The notes under the pieces are model-generated. The model was given only the letters and a program-made list of their open reading frames with translations. It had not been told where the DNA came from and did no database searches. Positions 25,080 to 33,309 of a stretch of DNA of 64,000 bases are shown here, piece after piece (position 1 is the stretch's first letter; the number at the start of each line of letters is the position of its first letter). The stretch is from contig NZ_CP124855.1 in NCBI RefSeq assembly GCF_030012525.1, positions 2,666,001 to 2,730,000 of the forward strand, read 5' to 3'. This DNA is from Chryseobacterium gotjawalense. Lineage in GTDB: Bacteria; Bacteroidota; Bacteroidia; Flavobacteriales; Weeksellaceae. The translations under genes and the position numbers were made by a program.

Positions 25080-26033
25080 ATGAGTTGGTATAAAAAAATA
25101 TTCAAAAAGGAGGAGAAAGAATCATTAGATAAAGGATTAGAAAAATCCAGTCAAGGTTTTTTTGAGAAAATTTCCAAAGCAGTTGTTGGGAAAAGTACAG
25201 TTGATGAAGATGTTTTAGATCATCTCGAAGAAATTCTTATCGCCTCGGATGTGGGTGCATCTACCACCATTAAAATCATTGAAAGAATCGAGCAGCGTGT
25301 AGCAAGAGATAAATTTGTGGGCACCGATGAACTGGATCAGATTCTTCGTGAAGAAATTACAGGTTTGCTCCTGGAAAACCCGCACGCAGGAACCGGAAAT
25401 ATTGATGAAACGAAAAAGCCTTATGTCATAATGGTTGTCGGCGTAAATGGAGTGGGCAAAACCACGACAATCGGGAAATTGGCGCACCAGTTTAAATCGG
25501 AAGGTAAAAAAGTAGTACTGGGTGCTGCAGATACTTTCCGGGCAGCGGCAACAGAACAATTGACGATTTGGAGCGAAAGAGTAGGTGTGCCGATTGTGAA
25601 ACAGAATATGGGCAGCGATCCTGCGTCTGTGGCTTTTGATACGGTGCAAAGTGCGGTGGCCAATCAGGCAGATGTCGTCATTATAGATACCGCCGGTCGT
25701 TTGCATAATAAAGTGAATCTGATGAACGAACTGACGAAGATCAAAAGAGTGATGCAGAAAGTAATTCCTGATGCTCCTCACGAGATTCTTTTGGTTTTGG
25801 ATGGTTCTACGGGACAAAATGCTTTTGAGCAGGCAAAGCAATTCACAGCAGCAACGGAAGTTAATGCCTTAGCGGTAACAAAACTTGATGGTACTGCGAA
25901 AGGAGGAGTGGTGATCGGGATTTCTGATCAGTTTCAAATTCCTGTAAAATATATCGGCGTAGGTGAAAAAATGACTGATTTACAGCTGTTTAACGGACCT
26001 GAATTTGTAGATTCTTTCTTTAAAAAGAGATAA
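25080..26033 (+). CDS. ftsY: Signal recognition particle receptor FtsY
   Basis: The 317-residue SRP GTPase delivers ribosome-nascent chains to SecYEG. The N domain (about 20-110) is followed by the G domain with GVNGVGKTTTIGKLA (P-loop), DTFRAAATEQL, VIIDTAGRLHN, TKLDGTAKGG and YIGVGEKMTDLQLF. The acidic A domain found in E. coli is absent, as is usual in Bacteroidetes. Confidence 0.96.
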   Translation: MSWYKKIFKKEEKESLDKGLEKSSQGFFEKISKAVVGKSTVDEDVLDHLEEILIASDVGASTTIKIIERIEQRVARDKFVGTDELDQILREEITGLLLENPHAGTGNIDETKKPYVIMVVGVNGVGKTTTIGKLAHQFKSEGKKVVLGAADTFRAAATEQLTIWSERVGVPIVKQNMGSDPASVAFDTVQSAVANQADVVIIDTAGRLHNKVNLMNELTKIKRVMQKVIPDAPHEILLVLDGSTGQNAFEQAKQFTAATEVNALAVTKLDGTAKGGVVIGISDQFQIPVKYIGVGEKMTDLQLFNGPEFVDSFFKKR

Positions 26034-26178
26034 AATGTAAGGATAATGCGGTTAGGATTAATTTAGTAAATTTTTATTTTTAGAACCAATTTATATGATT
26101 TAAATCATTTTGGTCTTATGTTTGATATTTAATCAACAATAATAATTACTTAATATTAACATTAAAAATTTTAAAACT

Positions 26179-26433
26179 ATGGGAATTTTAACTTGGATCA
26201 TTTTTGGTCTTATCGCAGGAGCTATTGCAAAATTCATTATGCCGGGAAATCAGGGAATGGGTTGGTTATTGACAATTGTTTTAGGAATTGTAGGCGCTTA
26301 TGTTGGTGCGTTTGTCGGCCAGCTCTTAGGTTTGGGTGATGTAACAGGATTCAACATCGGAAGTATGTTTTTGGCTGTTGCAGGCGCGTTAATTGTTTTG
26401 TGGATTTACGGAATGGCCACCAGACGAGGTTAA
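26179..26433 (+). CDS. GlsB/YeaQ/YmgE family small membrane protein
   Basis: The 84-residue protein has three hydrophobic segments and a Gly-rich pattern (IIFGLIAGAIAKFIMPGNQG, LGIVGAYVGAFVGQLLG), characteristic of the 'transglycosylase-associated' stress-linked family. The biochemical role is unknown. Its terminator, just downstream, has been split by an insertion sequence. Confidence 0.88.
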   Translation: MGILTWIIFGLIAGAIAKFIMPGNQGMGWLLTIVLGIVGAYVGAFVGQLLGLGDVTGFNIGSMFLAVAGALIVLWIYGMATRRG

Positions 26434-26451
26434 CCAAATAACTAAAAATTT

Positions 26452-26472
26452 AAAATCCCGCTCTGAATTTCA
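26452..26472 (+). terminator. Left half of an IS-split bidirectional terminator
   Basis: AAAATCCCGCTCT plus GAATTTCA (26465-26472) is the left arm. The right arm GAATTTCA plus GAGCGGGATTTT lies at 28218-28237, on the other side of the insertion sequence. Joined with one copy of GAATTTCA they give a 16-bp perfect stem followed by a T-run. The original site would have served the plus-strand gene at 26179-26433 and the convergent sppA. Confidence 0.85.
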
Positions 26473-28217
26473 GAGGTCACTGAAAAACCCTATGATTTTT
26501 AGTTTATTCTTCTAATTTGGGTTACAAAGGAGAGCTTATTACGATGTTTAAAACTTTCGTAATAAGTTCTTTTCTTTTTTTGTGTATAAAATTTTTGTGG
26601 CTTTATGGTCTTGGATGTGTGCTCTGTGACGACTTTTGATAAATTACTGCTCAGATATCGTTCTTCTCTATATTAACTTCAGTATCCTCTTCAAATTAAC
26701 TGCGAAAATAGCCATTGCTCCCTGCATTTGCATGTTTTCGATGCCGTAGGCAATCGCTCTGTTATAGCCGTGCACATTTTTAAGTTCGCTGTTTTTGGCT
26801 TCAATTTTATAGCGGTGTTTGGATCTTTCTTTGTAATAATCGCTTTCCTGAAAAGCCATTTGCTCCTGATGGAAATTTGATTTAATGGAGACTGAATAGG
26901 TTTTGGATTTCGCCCCGGCTTTGTAGCAGCCTTCGTTCAGTGGGCAAACCTTGCACTTTTCGATATCAAAATAATAAGTGTCAACCTGATTTTTCCCTTT
27001 GTTTTTCTTGCCCTGCCTAGCCTTGCGGATTGCCATGTGCCCGGCAGGACAAACAAAACGGTCAGCATCTTTATTATAGTCAAACTGATCTTCATCTTTT
27101 CGAAACCCCTGCGTGATGGCGGGATTCAGTCGGGCGACCACTTTGATGTTTTGTTCCTTTGCTAATTTCAGATTTTCTTTTCCGCTGTAAGCGGCATCGC
27201 CAATAATGGCATCTACCTCCATCCCGTTATCCTGGCTCATCTGCAATAATTTTGGAAGCTCCGGGCCATCACCCTTCTCTCCAGAAGTTACAACGGCTGC
27301 CGTGATAATGCGCTCTTCGCTCATGGCCAGATGCGTTTTGTATCCGAAAAAAGAACTGTCAGCGGATTTATGACCCGTTTTGGCGTCACCGTCTTTTGAA
27401 AAAACCAATTGCTCGTTGGTGTCTTCCATCATTTCTTTCAGAAGGTTTAGTTTCTCCTTTACGGCAGGGATCTCACAGACAGCGGGGTCGTTTTCAATAC
27501 GTTTTTCGAGTTCTCTGCAATAATCCAATTCCTTGTTTAGATCATTATCGGTGTTTTTTGAAGGCATTTGAGTTTTAAATTCGTCATCAAACTGATAAAC
27601 GGTTTTCCGAAGTAATTTTGAGCGTTCCCGCAATGCTTCTATCGTGGAAAAAGGGTTACTTCTGGACAGGGTATGCGTCGCGTCTACAATAATTGATCTG
27701 GATTTGATGATCCCTTTTTCAATGGCAATGCTCACAGTTTTGCCTATAAGTAAACTTAACAGATCGCTGTCTTTCAAACGCAGTTTTCTGAATTTTGTAA
27801 GCGAGCTGGGATTAATGACATTCTCCTCGGGAGTCATTCCCAAAAAATACTTGAACGACATATCATACCGGGAACGCTCCACCACATCTACATCAGAAAC
27901 CGTATAAATACTTTTCAAAAGCAGGTATTTGAACATCCGCACAGGGCTTTCTGCATTACGACCGTTGCTTAAACAATATTTGTTCAAAAGCTCATCATAG
28001 ATAAAAGAAAAATCAATAAGCTCATTAATTTTACGAAGAAGATTTTCTCTGGGAACAATTAAATCATATAATCCGGAATAGGAACTCAGTGCTAGTTTTT
28101 CTTGCTGTACCAACATATATTCTGCTTTTGAAATACGCCTTTAAGATACGAAAAAGGAGGGAAAACAAAACTGTTTTCCCTCCTTTGTTTATTATAAAGC
28201 ACTTTTTCAGTGACCTC
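26473..28217. mobile_element. IS1182-family insertion sequence, complete
   Basis: The 1745-bp element is bounded by 15-bp perfect terminal inverted repeats (GAGGTCACTGAAAAA at 26473-26487 and its complement at 28203-28217) and flanked by an 8-bp direct repeat GAATTTCA (26465-26472 and 28218-28225). It encodes one intact transposase on the minus strand. About 180 bp of non-coding sequence lies between the left inverted repeat and the transposase stop. Intact ends and target duplication suggest a fairly recent insertion. Confidence 0.9.
26668..28116 (-). CDS. IS1182-family DDE transposase
   Basis: The 482-residue protein has an N-terminal DUF772-type region (residues about 40-115, NPSSLTKFRKLR). 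The probable catalytic acids are D145 in IIVDATHT, D307 in IIGDAAYSGKEN and E439 in KIEAKNSELKNVHGY. A four-cysteine cluster, FVCPAGH and CKVCPLNEGC (C356, C388, C391, C397), probably binds zinc, as seen in this family. The frame is uninterrupted. Confidence 0.93.
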   Translation of the reverse strand: MLVQQEKLALSSYSGLYDLIVPRENLLRKINELIDFSFIYDELLNKYCLSNGRNAESPVRMFKYLLLKSIYTVSDVDVVERSRYDMSFKYFLGMTPEENVINPSSLTKFRKLRLKDSDLLSLLIGKTVSIAIEKGIIKSRSIIVDATHTLSRSNPFSTIEALRERSKLLRKTVYQFDDEFKTQMPSKNTDNDLNKELDYCRELEKRIENDPAVCEIPAVKEKLNLLKEMMEDTNEQLVFSKDGDAKTGHKSADSSFFGYKTHLAMSEERIITAAVVTSGEKGDGPELPKLLQMSQDNGMEVDAIIGDAAYSGKENLKLAKEQNIKVVARLNPAITQGFRKDEDQFDYNKDADRFVCPAGHMAIRKARQGKKNKGKNQVDTYYFDIEKCKVCPLNEGCYKAGAKSKTYSVSIKSNFHQEQMAFQESDYYKERSKHRYKIEAKNSELKNVHGYNRAIAYGIENMQMQGAMAIFAVNLKRILKLI

Positions 28218-28258
28218 GAATTTCAGAGCGGGATTTTTTTTAAACTTTACTAAAGGAT

Positions 28259-30016
28259 TTAATCAATTTTAATTTCAAAAGGCATTTTCATCATTACGCC
28301 TTGCTGTAATTTCGGATTGGTTATTTGTTCAAACAGTTTGTAGTTTTCTGTTCCGATTTTATTTTTAATCAGTCTTGCAGAAATTTCATCTTCATCAAGA
28401 TTTTTAAATAGTTGCTCGAACTGGCTCATTTTTTTTGGGTAAGCAGTTACGCTATAATCTTTCAGCTTTGCTTTTTGTGCTGCGAAATTGATCGCATCCT
28501 GCAATGTTCCCAATTCATCAACCAAGCCGATTTCCTTCGCGCGGGTTCCGCTCCAGACTCTGCCGCCACCGATTTCATCGATTTGGGCAAAAGATTTCTT
28601 GCGGTTTTCTGTTACAAAATGTACAAATCGTTTATACGTTTTTTCTACGCTTTTGGTTAAAATGGCTACTCCACCTGGAGTAACGCCATTTACGACGGAG
28701 TACATATTAGAATTCGCATTGGTAGTGACGGGGTGAGAGGTGAGGCCGTTTTTGTTTGCAGCTTCTTTAAAGTAAGGAATCATCCCGAATACTCCTATAG
28801 ACCCGGTTAAGGTATTCGGTTCAGAGTAGATTTTATCTGCGGCCATCGCGATGTAATAACCACCAGAAGCAGCGTAATCGCCGAAAGAGACAATAATGGG
28901 TTTTTTCTTTTTCAGCTGTTGTAATTCGAACAGGATTTCATCAGACGCATTTGCGCTTCCGCCGGGAGAGTTTACTCTTAGGACGACTGCTTTTACTTTG
29001 TCATTATCTGCAATTTTTTTAATTTCTTTTATGAAATTATCGGCATAAACATTTTGGTATCCTTCCCCGTTATAGATTGCTCCGGATGCATACAGTACCG
29101 CAACCTGGTTGTCTTTTTTGGAGGAATCACTACTGAAAGAACTGATGTATTTTTTAAATGATACTTTGGTAAGTTTGTCTTTTTTCGCCAGATTCAGTTT
29201 TGTTTTAATCATTTGATCGTACTCACTTTTCTGCATTAACTTATCTGCTAATTTATAGTTTAAACTTAAATCGGGAATAGCTGCATAAAGACTGTCGACA
29301 ATGGTTTTAAACTGTGCAGGATCAATTTTTCGTGAATTTGCGATTTTCTGTGAATTTACGGACCAGATATCATTTAATAAAGTTGAAAGTTGATCTTTGT
29401 TTTCCGGCGACATATCATCTCTCATAAACGGTTCTACAGCGGACTTATATTTTCCGTGTCTGATGATTTCAATTCCAATACCGTATTTATCCGCAAAGCT
29501 CTTCATATATAAAACTTCGGTTGACAGCCCTTTTAAATCAATTCCTCCAGCTGGATTCAGAATATACTGGTCAGCAACAGACCCCAAATAATAAGCGGCC
29601 TGAGAAACCACATTACCGTAAGCATATACGAATTTTCCGGTTTTCTTAAAATCTTCCAGCGCGCCGCGAATATCATCTAACTGTGTAAGGCCGGCACGGA
29701 TTCCATCAGTTTCTATACTTATCCCTTTAATTTTATCATCAGATTTCGCTTTTTTAATGGCTTCGAGCATATCGAATATTAAAATATTTTTCGGCTTATC
29801 ACCAAAGGCAAACATCTCATTCTGATCTTCCGTAGGGCTGTCGATGATATTGGTTTTAAAATCAAGTGTGAGGATCGTATTGTCTTTAATGTTAGGTTTT
29901 TGTTCACCGCTTAATGCGCTTGCTGCAATCATCATTATTAAAAACAGTGAAAACACGGCGGCTATAATAATAATAGCCACTATATTTGCCATAACATTTT
30001 TAAAAAAACTCTTCAT
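28259..30016 (-). CDS. sppA: Signal peptide peptidase SppA, 67 kDa type
   Basis: The 585-residue inner-membrane serine protease degrades leftover signal peptides. It has an N-terminal transmembrane helix (about 10-33) and two tandem ClpP-like domains. The catalytic lysine lies in the first (HGKYKSAVEPF) and the nucleophilic serine in the second (GDYAASGGYYIAMAADKI). The length is that of the E. coli-type duplicated form. It is divergent from folK (20 bp apart), and the inserted IS lies just after its stop. Confidence 0.94.
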   Translation of the reverse strand: MKSFFKNVMANIVAIIIIAAVFSLFLIMMIAASALSGEQKPNIKDNTILTLDFKTNIIDSPTEDQNEMFAFGDKPKNILIFDMLEAIKKAKSDDKIKGISIETDGIRAGLTQLDDIRGALEDFKKTGKFVYAYGNVVSQAAYYLGSVADQYILNPAGGIDLKGLSTEVLYMKSFADKYGIGIEIIRHGKYKSAVEPFMRDDMSPENKDQLSTLLNDIWSVNSQKIANSRKIDPAQFKTIVDSLYAAIPDLSLNYKLADKLMQKSEYDQMIKTKLNLAKKDKLTKVSFKKYISSFSSDSSKKDNQVAVLYASGAIYNGEGYQNVYADNFIKEIKKIADNDKVKAVVLRVNSPGGSANASDEILFELQQLKKKKPIIVSFGDYAASGGYYIAMAADKIYSEPNTLTGSIGVFGMIPYFKEAANKNGLTSHPVTTNANSNMYSVVNGVTPGGVAILTKSVEKTYKRFVHFVTENRKKSFAQIDEIGGGRVWSGTRAKEIGLVDELGTLQDAINFAAQKAKLKDYSVTAYPKKMSQFEQLFKNLDEDEISARLIKNKIGTENYKLFEQITNPKLQQGVMMKMPFEIKID

Positions 30017-30036
30017 AACTTATATATTTCTACGAT

Positions 30037-30459
30037 ATGTCGCAACATGAGGTCACTTTGTTACTCGGAAGCAATTTAGGAAATCCTGAACACAATATTG
30101 GGTTAGCCCTCCTTAGGATAGAAGAAGAGATTGGTGAGATTTTAAGGAAAAGTGAGGTCTTGATTACCAACCCTGTAGAGTTTGTTAGTAATAATATTTT
30201 TTGTAATATTGCATTAGTAATAAAGACACAATTTTCTCCTATAAAACTCTTAAATTATGTGAAATTAATTGAGAGACAGATGGGAAGGGGCGATGATACA
30301 TTGATTTCAGGAGAGTACCAAGACAGGATAATCGATATAGATGTGGTGTTTTTCGGTAATCTCAATTTCTGTTGTAAAGAATTAAAAATTCCGCATCACA
30401 AGCATTTATATCAACGTGATTTTTCTAGGAAATTGTTAGGTGAGCTATCGAAACACTAA
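30037..30459 (+). CDS. folK: 2-amino-4-hydroxy-6-hydroxymethyldihydropteridine pyrophosphokinase
   Basis: The 140-residue enzyme transfers pyrophosphate to the pterin alcohol in folate synthesis. It shows the N-terminal LLLGSNLGNPEHNI, a middle RQMGR segment and the DRIIDIDVVFF magnesium-binding motif, followed by IPHHKHLYQRDF. It is slightly shorter than the usual 155-165 residues at the C-terminus. The next gene starts 10 bp after its stop. Confidence 0.92.
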   Translation: MSQHEVTLLLGSNLGNPEHNIGLALLRIEEEIGEILRKSEVLITNPVEFVSNNIFCNIALVIKTQFSPIKLLNYVKLIERQMGRGDDTLISGEYQDRIIDIDVVFFGNLNFCCKELKIPHHKHLYQRDFSRKLLGELSKH

Positions 30460-30469
30460 AAACAACAAT

Positions 30470-31570
30470 ATGAAATTAAATTTATTATTAGCACTAGCGA
30501 TACCCATTGCTTTTTATGCGCAGCATAATTCCGCTGCCAATACTACTGGAGATTATCCCAACGCTTACTCCTCTGGATCCGCAAACATCAAACCTTTTGA
30601 TAATTCATCAAGGATGTTTCGTGACTGGTCTGTTTCAGTAGGTGGTGGAGGTGCATTTATGCATAATGCAGACGTGAATTCCTTTTACGATGGCAAAGTT
30701 GATTTTGGGTGGAATGCCTACGGAAGTTTAGATAAGCAGATTACTCCTACCTTTGGATTGAGTTTGCTTTATCAAATGGGTAAAACCAATCAGAAAGCCC
30801 TGTTACCAGGAGCTGCAGGAGTAGCCGCAGGCGTGGCCACTGCTTATACAAAATATTATCAGGTTTCTGTCCTGGGTGATATTAATTTTTCTAATTTAAT
30901 GCGCCGTACCGATAATCATTCGCCTTATAGATGGGCTTTGCACGGTTATGGCGGAGTTGGTCTTCAAGCGTATAACACCTTGTTATTAGATAATGATATG
31001 TCGAGATGGAGTACGACTCCAAAAAGAATTCCTATTGAAATCGATCAAAAATTAGGCTTCGACAGTTTTTTTTTCCAAGTTGGAACGGGTGTGAAATACA
31101 ACGCTTCTAAACTGATTGATATTGAAGCCAGAGCAATGTATATTTTTTCTGGTGACGACTCTTTTGATGGAGGTGGTTATGGGAAAAATGCACGTCCCCC
31201 ATATAATTCGATAAAATCTGGAAACTCTGATAATATGTTCAGCGTGAACCTGGGATTATCTTTTAAATTGGGAAAATATGATACTCATCTCGCCTGGTTT
31301 GATCCTTTGCAGAATATTAATAACAGAATAAATGTTTTAGATAATGCTGCAATTGATTTTGTAGTATGTAAAAAAGGTGATTTAGACAATGATGGAGTTT
31401 GTGACGATTGGGACAGACAACTTGATACTCCTGCAGGAGCAAGAGTAGATGGAGCTGGCGTTGCATTGGATATGGATCTGGACGGCGTCATTGATCTGTA
31501 TGATAAATGTGTCACCGTGCCGGGACCAGTTGAGAATGATGGCTGTCCGATTAATGTGAATCCAAAATAA
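30470..31570 (+). CDS. OmpA-like outer-membrane barrel protein lacking the OmpA domain
   Basis: The ATG at 30470 gives a signal peptide (MKLNLLLALAIPIAFYAQ) and 366 residues. An N-terminal beta-barrel (about 40-285) is followed by a thrombospondin type 3-like calcium-binding segment (GDLDNDGVCDDWDRQLDTP, DLDGVIDLYDKC). It then stops shortly after PVENDGCP. The neighbouring paralogue at 31787-33220 is very similar up to that point but continues into a peptidoglycan-binding OmpA domain. No remnant of such a domain is visible after the stop here. It is probably an outer-membrane protein not anchored to the cell wall. Confidence 0.8.
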   Translation: MKLNLLLALAIPIAFYAQHNSAANTTGDYPNAYSSGSANIKPFDNSSRMFRDWSVSVGGGGAFMHNADVNSFYDGKVDFGWNAYGSLDKQITPTFGLSLLYQMGKTNQKALLPGAAGVAAGVATAYTKYYQVSVLGDINFSNLMRRTDNHSPYRWALHGYGGVGLQAYNTLLLDNDMSRWSTTPKRIPIEIDQKLGFDSFFFQVGTGVKYNASKLIDIEARAMYIFSGDDSFDGGGYGKNARPPYNSIKSGNSDNMFSVNLGLSFKLGKYDTHLAWFDPLQNINNRINVLDNAAIDFVVCKKGDLDNDGVCDDWDRQLDTPAGARVDGAGVALDMDLDGVIDLYDKCVTVPGPVENDGCPINVNPK

Positions 31571-31786
31571 AAAAAAATGACTGTTGTATCTGGCAACAAT
31601 GAAATTAACTTTTAAATGGATGTCCGTTATTAATTATAAGTACAAAGCCTTTGCGAACTTAAAAAATGTGAAAACCATTGTGTTTATAAATAAATTATTT
31701 TTTGTAAAATGTTCGCGTTAAAGTTTTGCATCATTATTAAAAACGGATACTCATCAACTTTATTAATTAAAAAAATAACAAACGAT

Positions 31787-33220
31787 ATGAAACTAAATTT
31801 AACAAGTATTGCATTAGCGCTGGTATTGCCTACAGCGGTTTTTGCGCAGGATTCTATTACCAGCTCCACCGGTAATTATCCTAATTCTTATACTTCAGGA
31901 TCGGCAACAGTATCGCCTTTTACCCAAGAGTCAAAAAGATTTAACGACTGGGCTGTCTCCGCTGGTGCTGGGGTGCCATTAATGCAGTCTTCTGACCTTA
32001 CTTCAATTAAAAGTTACGGAGCGGGAAAAAATCTTTTTGGTTGGTCTGCTTACTTAAGTGTTGACAAAGCAATTACCCATGCTTTTGGTCTTAAACTTCA
32101 GTATGATAAAGGGGAATCAAGACAAGGATTTGTAAATACAAAAGATCATGTTGCTTCACCAAGTGGTGATGGAGCACGAACGCAATATGATGCGCTTTCT
32201 ATTATAGGAGATATTAACTTTTCAAATCTTTTGAGAAGAGTAGATAATAAATCTCCTTTTAGATGGGCGTTTCACGGATATGCAGGGGCAGGTACGTTGG
32301 CTTACAGAGCCTATAGACAAGACGCTGGACCTGTTTATAATCAGAATTTAATTACAGAAGTTAAACCCTTCAAATTTGGAAGTTTGTTTGGTCAAGCCGG
32401 AGCCGGTTTAAAATACCGGGCTACAAAATCATTAGATCTGGAAGCAAGAGGGATGTATATTGTCTCTGGAGATGATTCTTTTGATGGCGCACGTACCAAT
32501 ACGATAAATGATAATGTTTCCGATAACTTAATTAATATTACGTTAGGAGCAACATTAAATTTAGGAAGACACGAGTCTCACCTTTTCTGGCACGATCCAC
32601 TGCAGGAAATCTATTATAAATTAGATGTATTGGCAGATAAAAACCAGGATGTTGAAGTTTGTAAAAAAGGAGATGCCGATAACGATGGAGTTTGTGATGA
32701 CTGGGACAGACAGCTTAATACGCCTTTAGGTGCGAGAGTGGATGGTGCAGGTGTTGCGCTCGACACGGATTTAGACGGCGTAATCGACTTGTATGATAAG
32801 TGTGTAACTGTTCCGGGACCGGTCGAAAATAACGGCTGTCCATGGGACTTAAAATCTACTGTTTCAGATGAGACCAGAACATTAGAGGGGATTGAATTTG
32901 ATTTGAATTCAGACCGAATTCTTCCATCTAATACTCCAATCTTAAACAATGCTGTTAATTATATTAATTCATCCGAAGGTTCTTATTATGTAATTGGAGG
33001 TGCAGATACAAGAGGTACCAAAGCTTACAACCAGAAATTGTCTGAACGAAGAGCAAATAATGTTAAAAATTATTTGATTAAAAACGGAGTGAATTCTGGT
33101 AAATTAGATGCAATAGGCAGAGGGAAAACAGATCTTAAATATCCAGAATGTGATCCTGCAACGAAATGTCCGGAATGGAAAAACAGAGCGAACAGAAGAG
33201 TTTACTTTGAAGTAAAGTAA
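31787..33220 (+). CDS. OmpA family outer-membrane protein
   Basis: The ATG at 31787 starts a signal peptide (MKLNLTSIALALVLPTAVFAQ) and a 477-residue protein. It has an N-terminal barrel, a thrombospondin type 3-like Asp-rich linker (GDADNDGVCDDWDRQLNTP) and a C-terminal OmpA domain (about 360-477). The OmpA domain has GIEFDLNSDRILPSN, YYVIGGADTRGTKAYNQKLS and ERRANNVKNYLIKNG, including the Asp and Arg that bind diaminopimelate in this family. It links the outer membrane to peptidoglycan. It is a tandem paralogue of the preceding gene, 216 bp away. Confidence 0.92.
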   Translation: MKLNLTSIALALVLPTAVFAQDSITSSTGNYPNSYTSGSATVSPFTQESKRFNDWAVSAGAGVPLMQSSDLTSIKSYGAGKNLFGWSAYLSVDKAITHAFGLKLQYDKGESRQGFVNTKDHVASPSGDGARTQYDALSIIGDINFSNLLRRVDNKSPFRWAFHGYAGAGTLAYRAYRQDAGPVYNQNLITEVKPFKFGSLFGQAGAGLKYRATKSLDLEARGMYIVSGDDSFDGARTNTINDNVSDNLINITLGATLNLGRHESHLFWHDPLQEIYYKLDVLADKNQDVEVCKKGDADNDGVCDDWDRQLNTPLGARVDGAGVALDTDLDGVIDLYDKCVTVPGPVENNGCPWDLKSTVSDETRTLEGIEFDLNSDRILPSNTPILNNAVNYINSSEGSYYVIGGADTRGTKAYNQKLSERRANNVKNYLIKNGVNSGKLDAIGRGKTDLKYPECDPATKCPEWKNRANRRVYFEVK

Positions 33221-33244
33221 TTTTCTAAACGCTTTTAAATACTA

Positions 33245-33276
33245 AAGAAAATGCCACGTTCGTCGTGGCTTTTCTT
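33245..33276 (+). terminator. Terminator of the ompA-like gene
   Basis: GCCACG (33253-33258) pairs with CGTGGC (33264-33269), and AAGAAAA (33245-33251) pairs with TTTTCTT (33270-33276), with one bulged base. The stem is followed by GTTTT. Confidence 0.8.
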
Positions 33277-33309
33277 GTTTTATGCCATCTATTTCAGTAA
33301 TTTTACTCA

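Noticed and set aside
25215-25841. 208-codon open frame on the minus strand opposite ftsY
   Set aside because: It lies entirely inside the well-supported ftsY gene; the translation is rich in Cys, His and Arg without any domain, as expected of an antisense frame.
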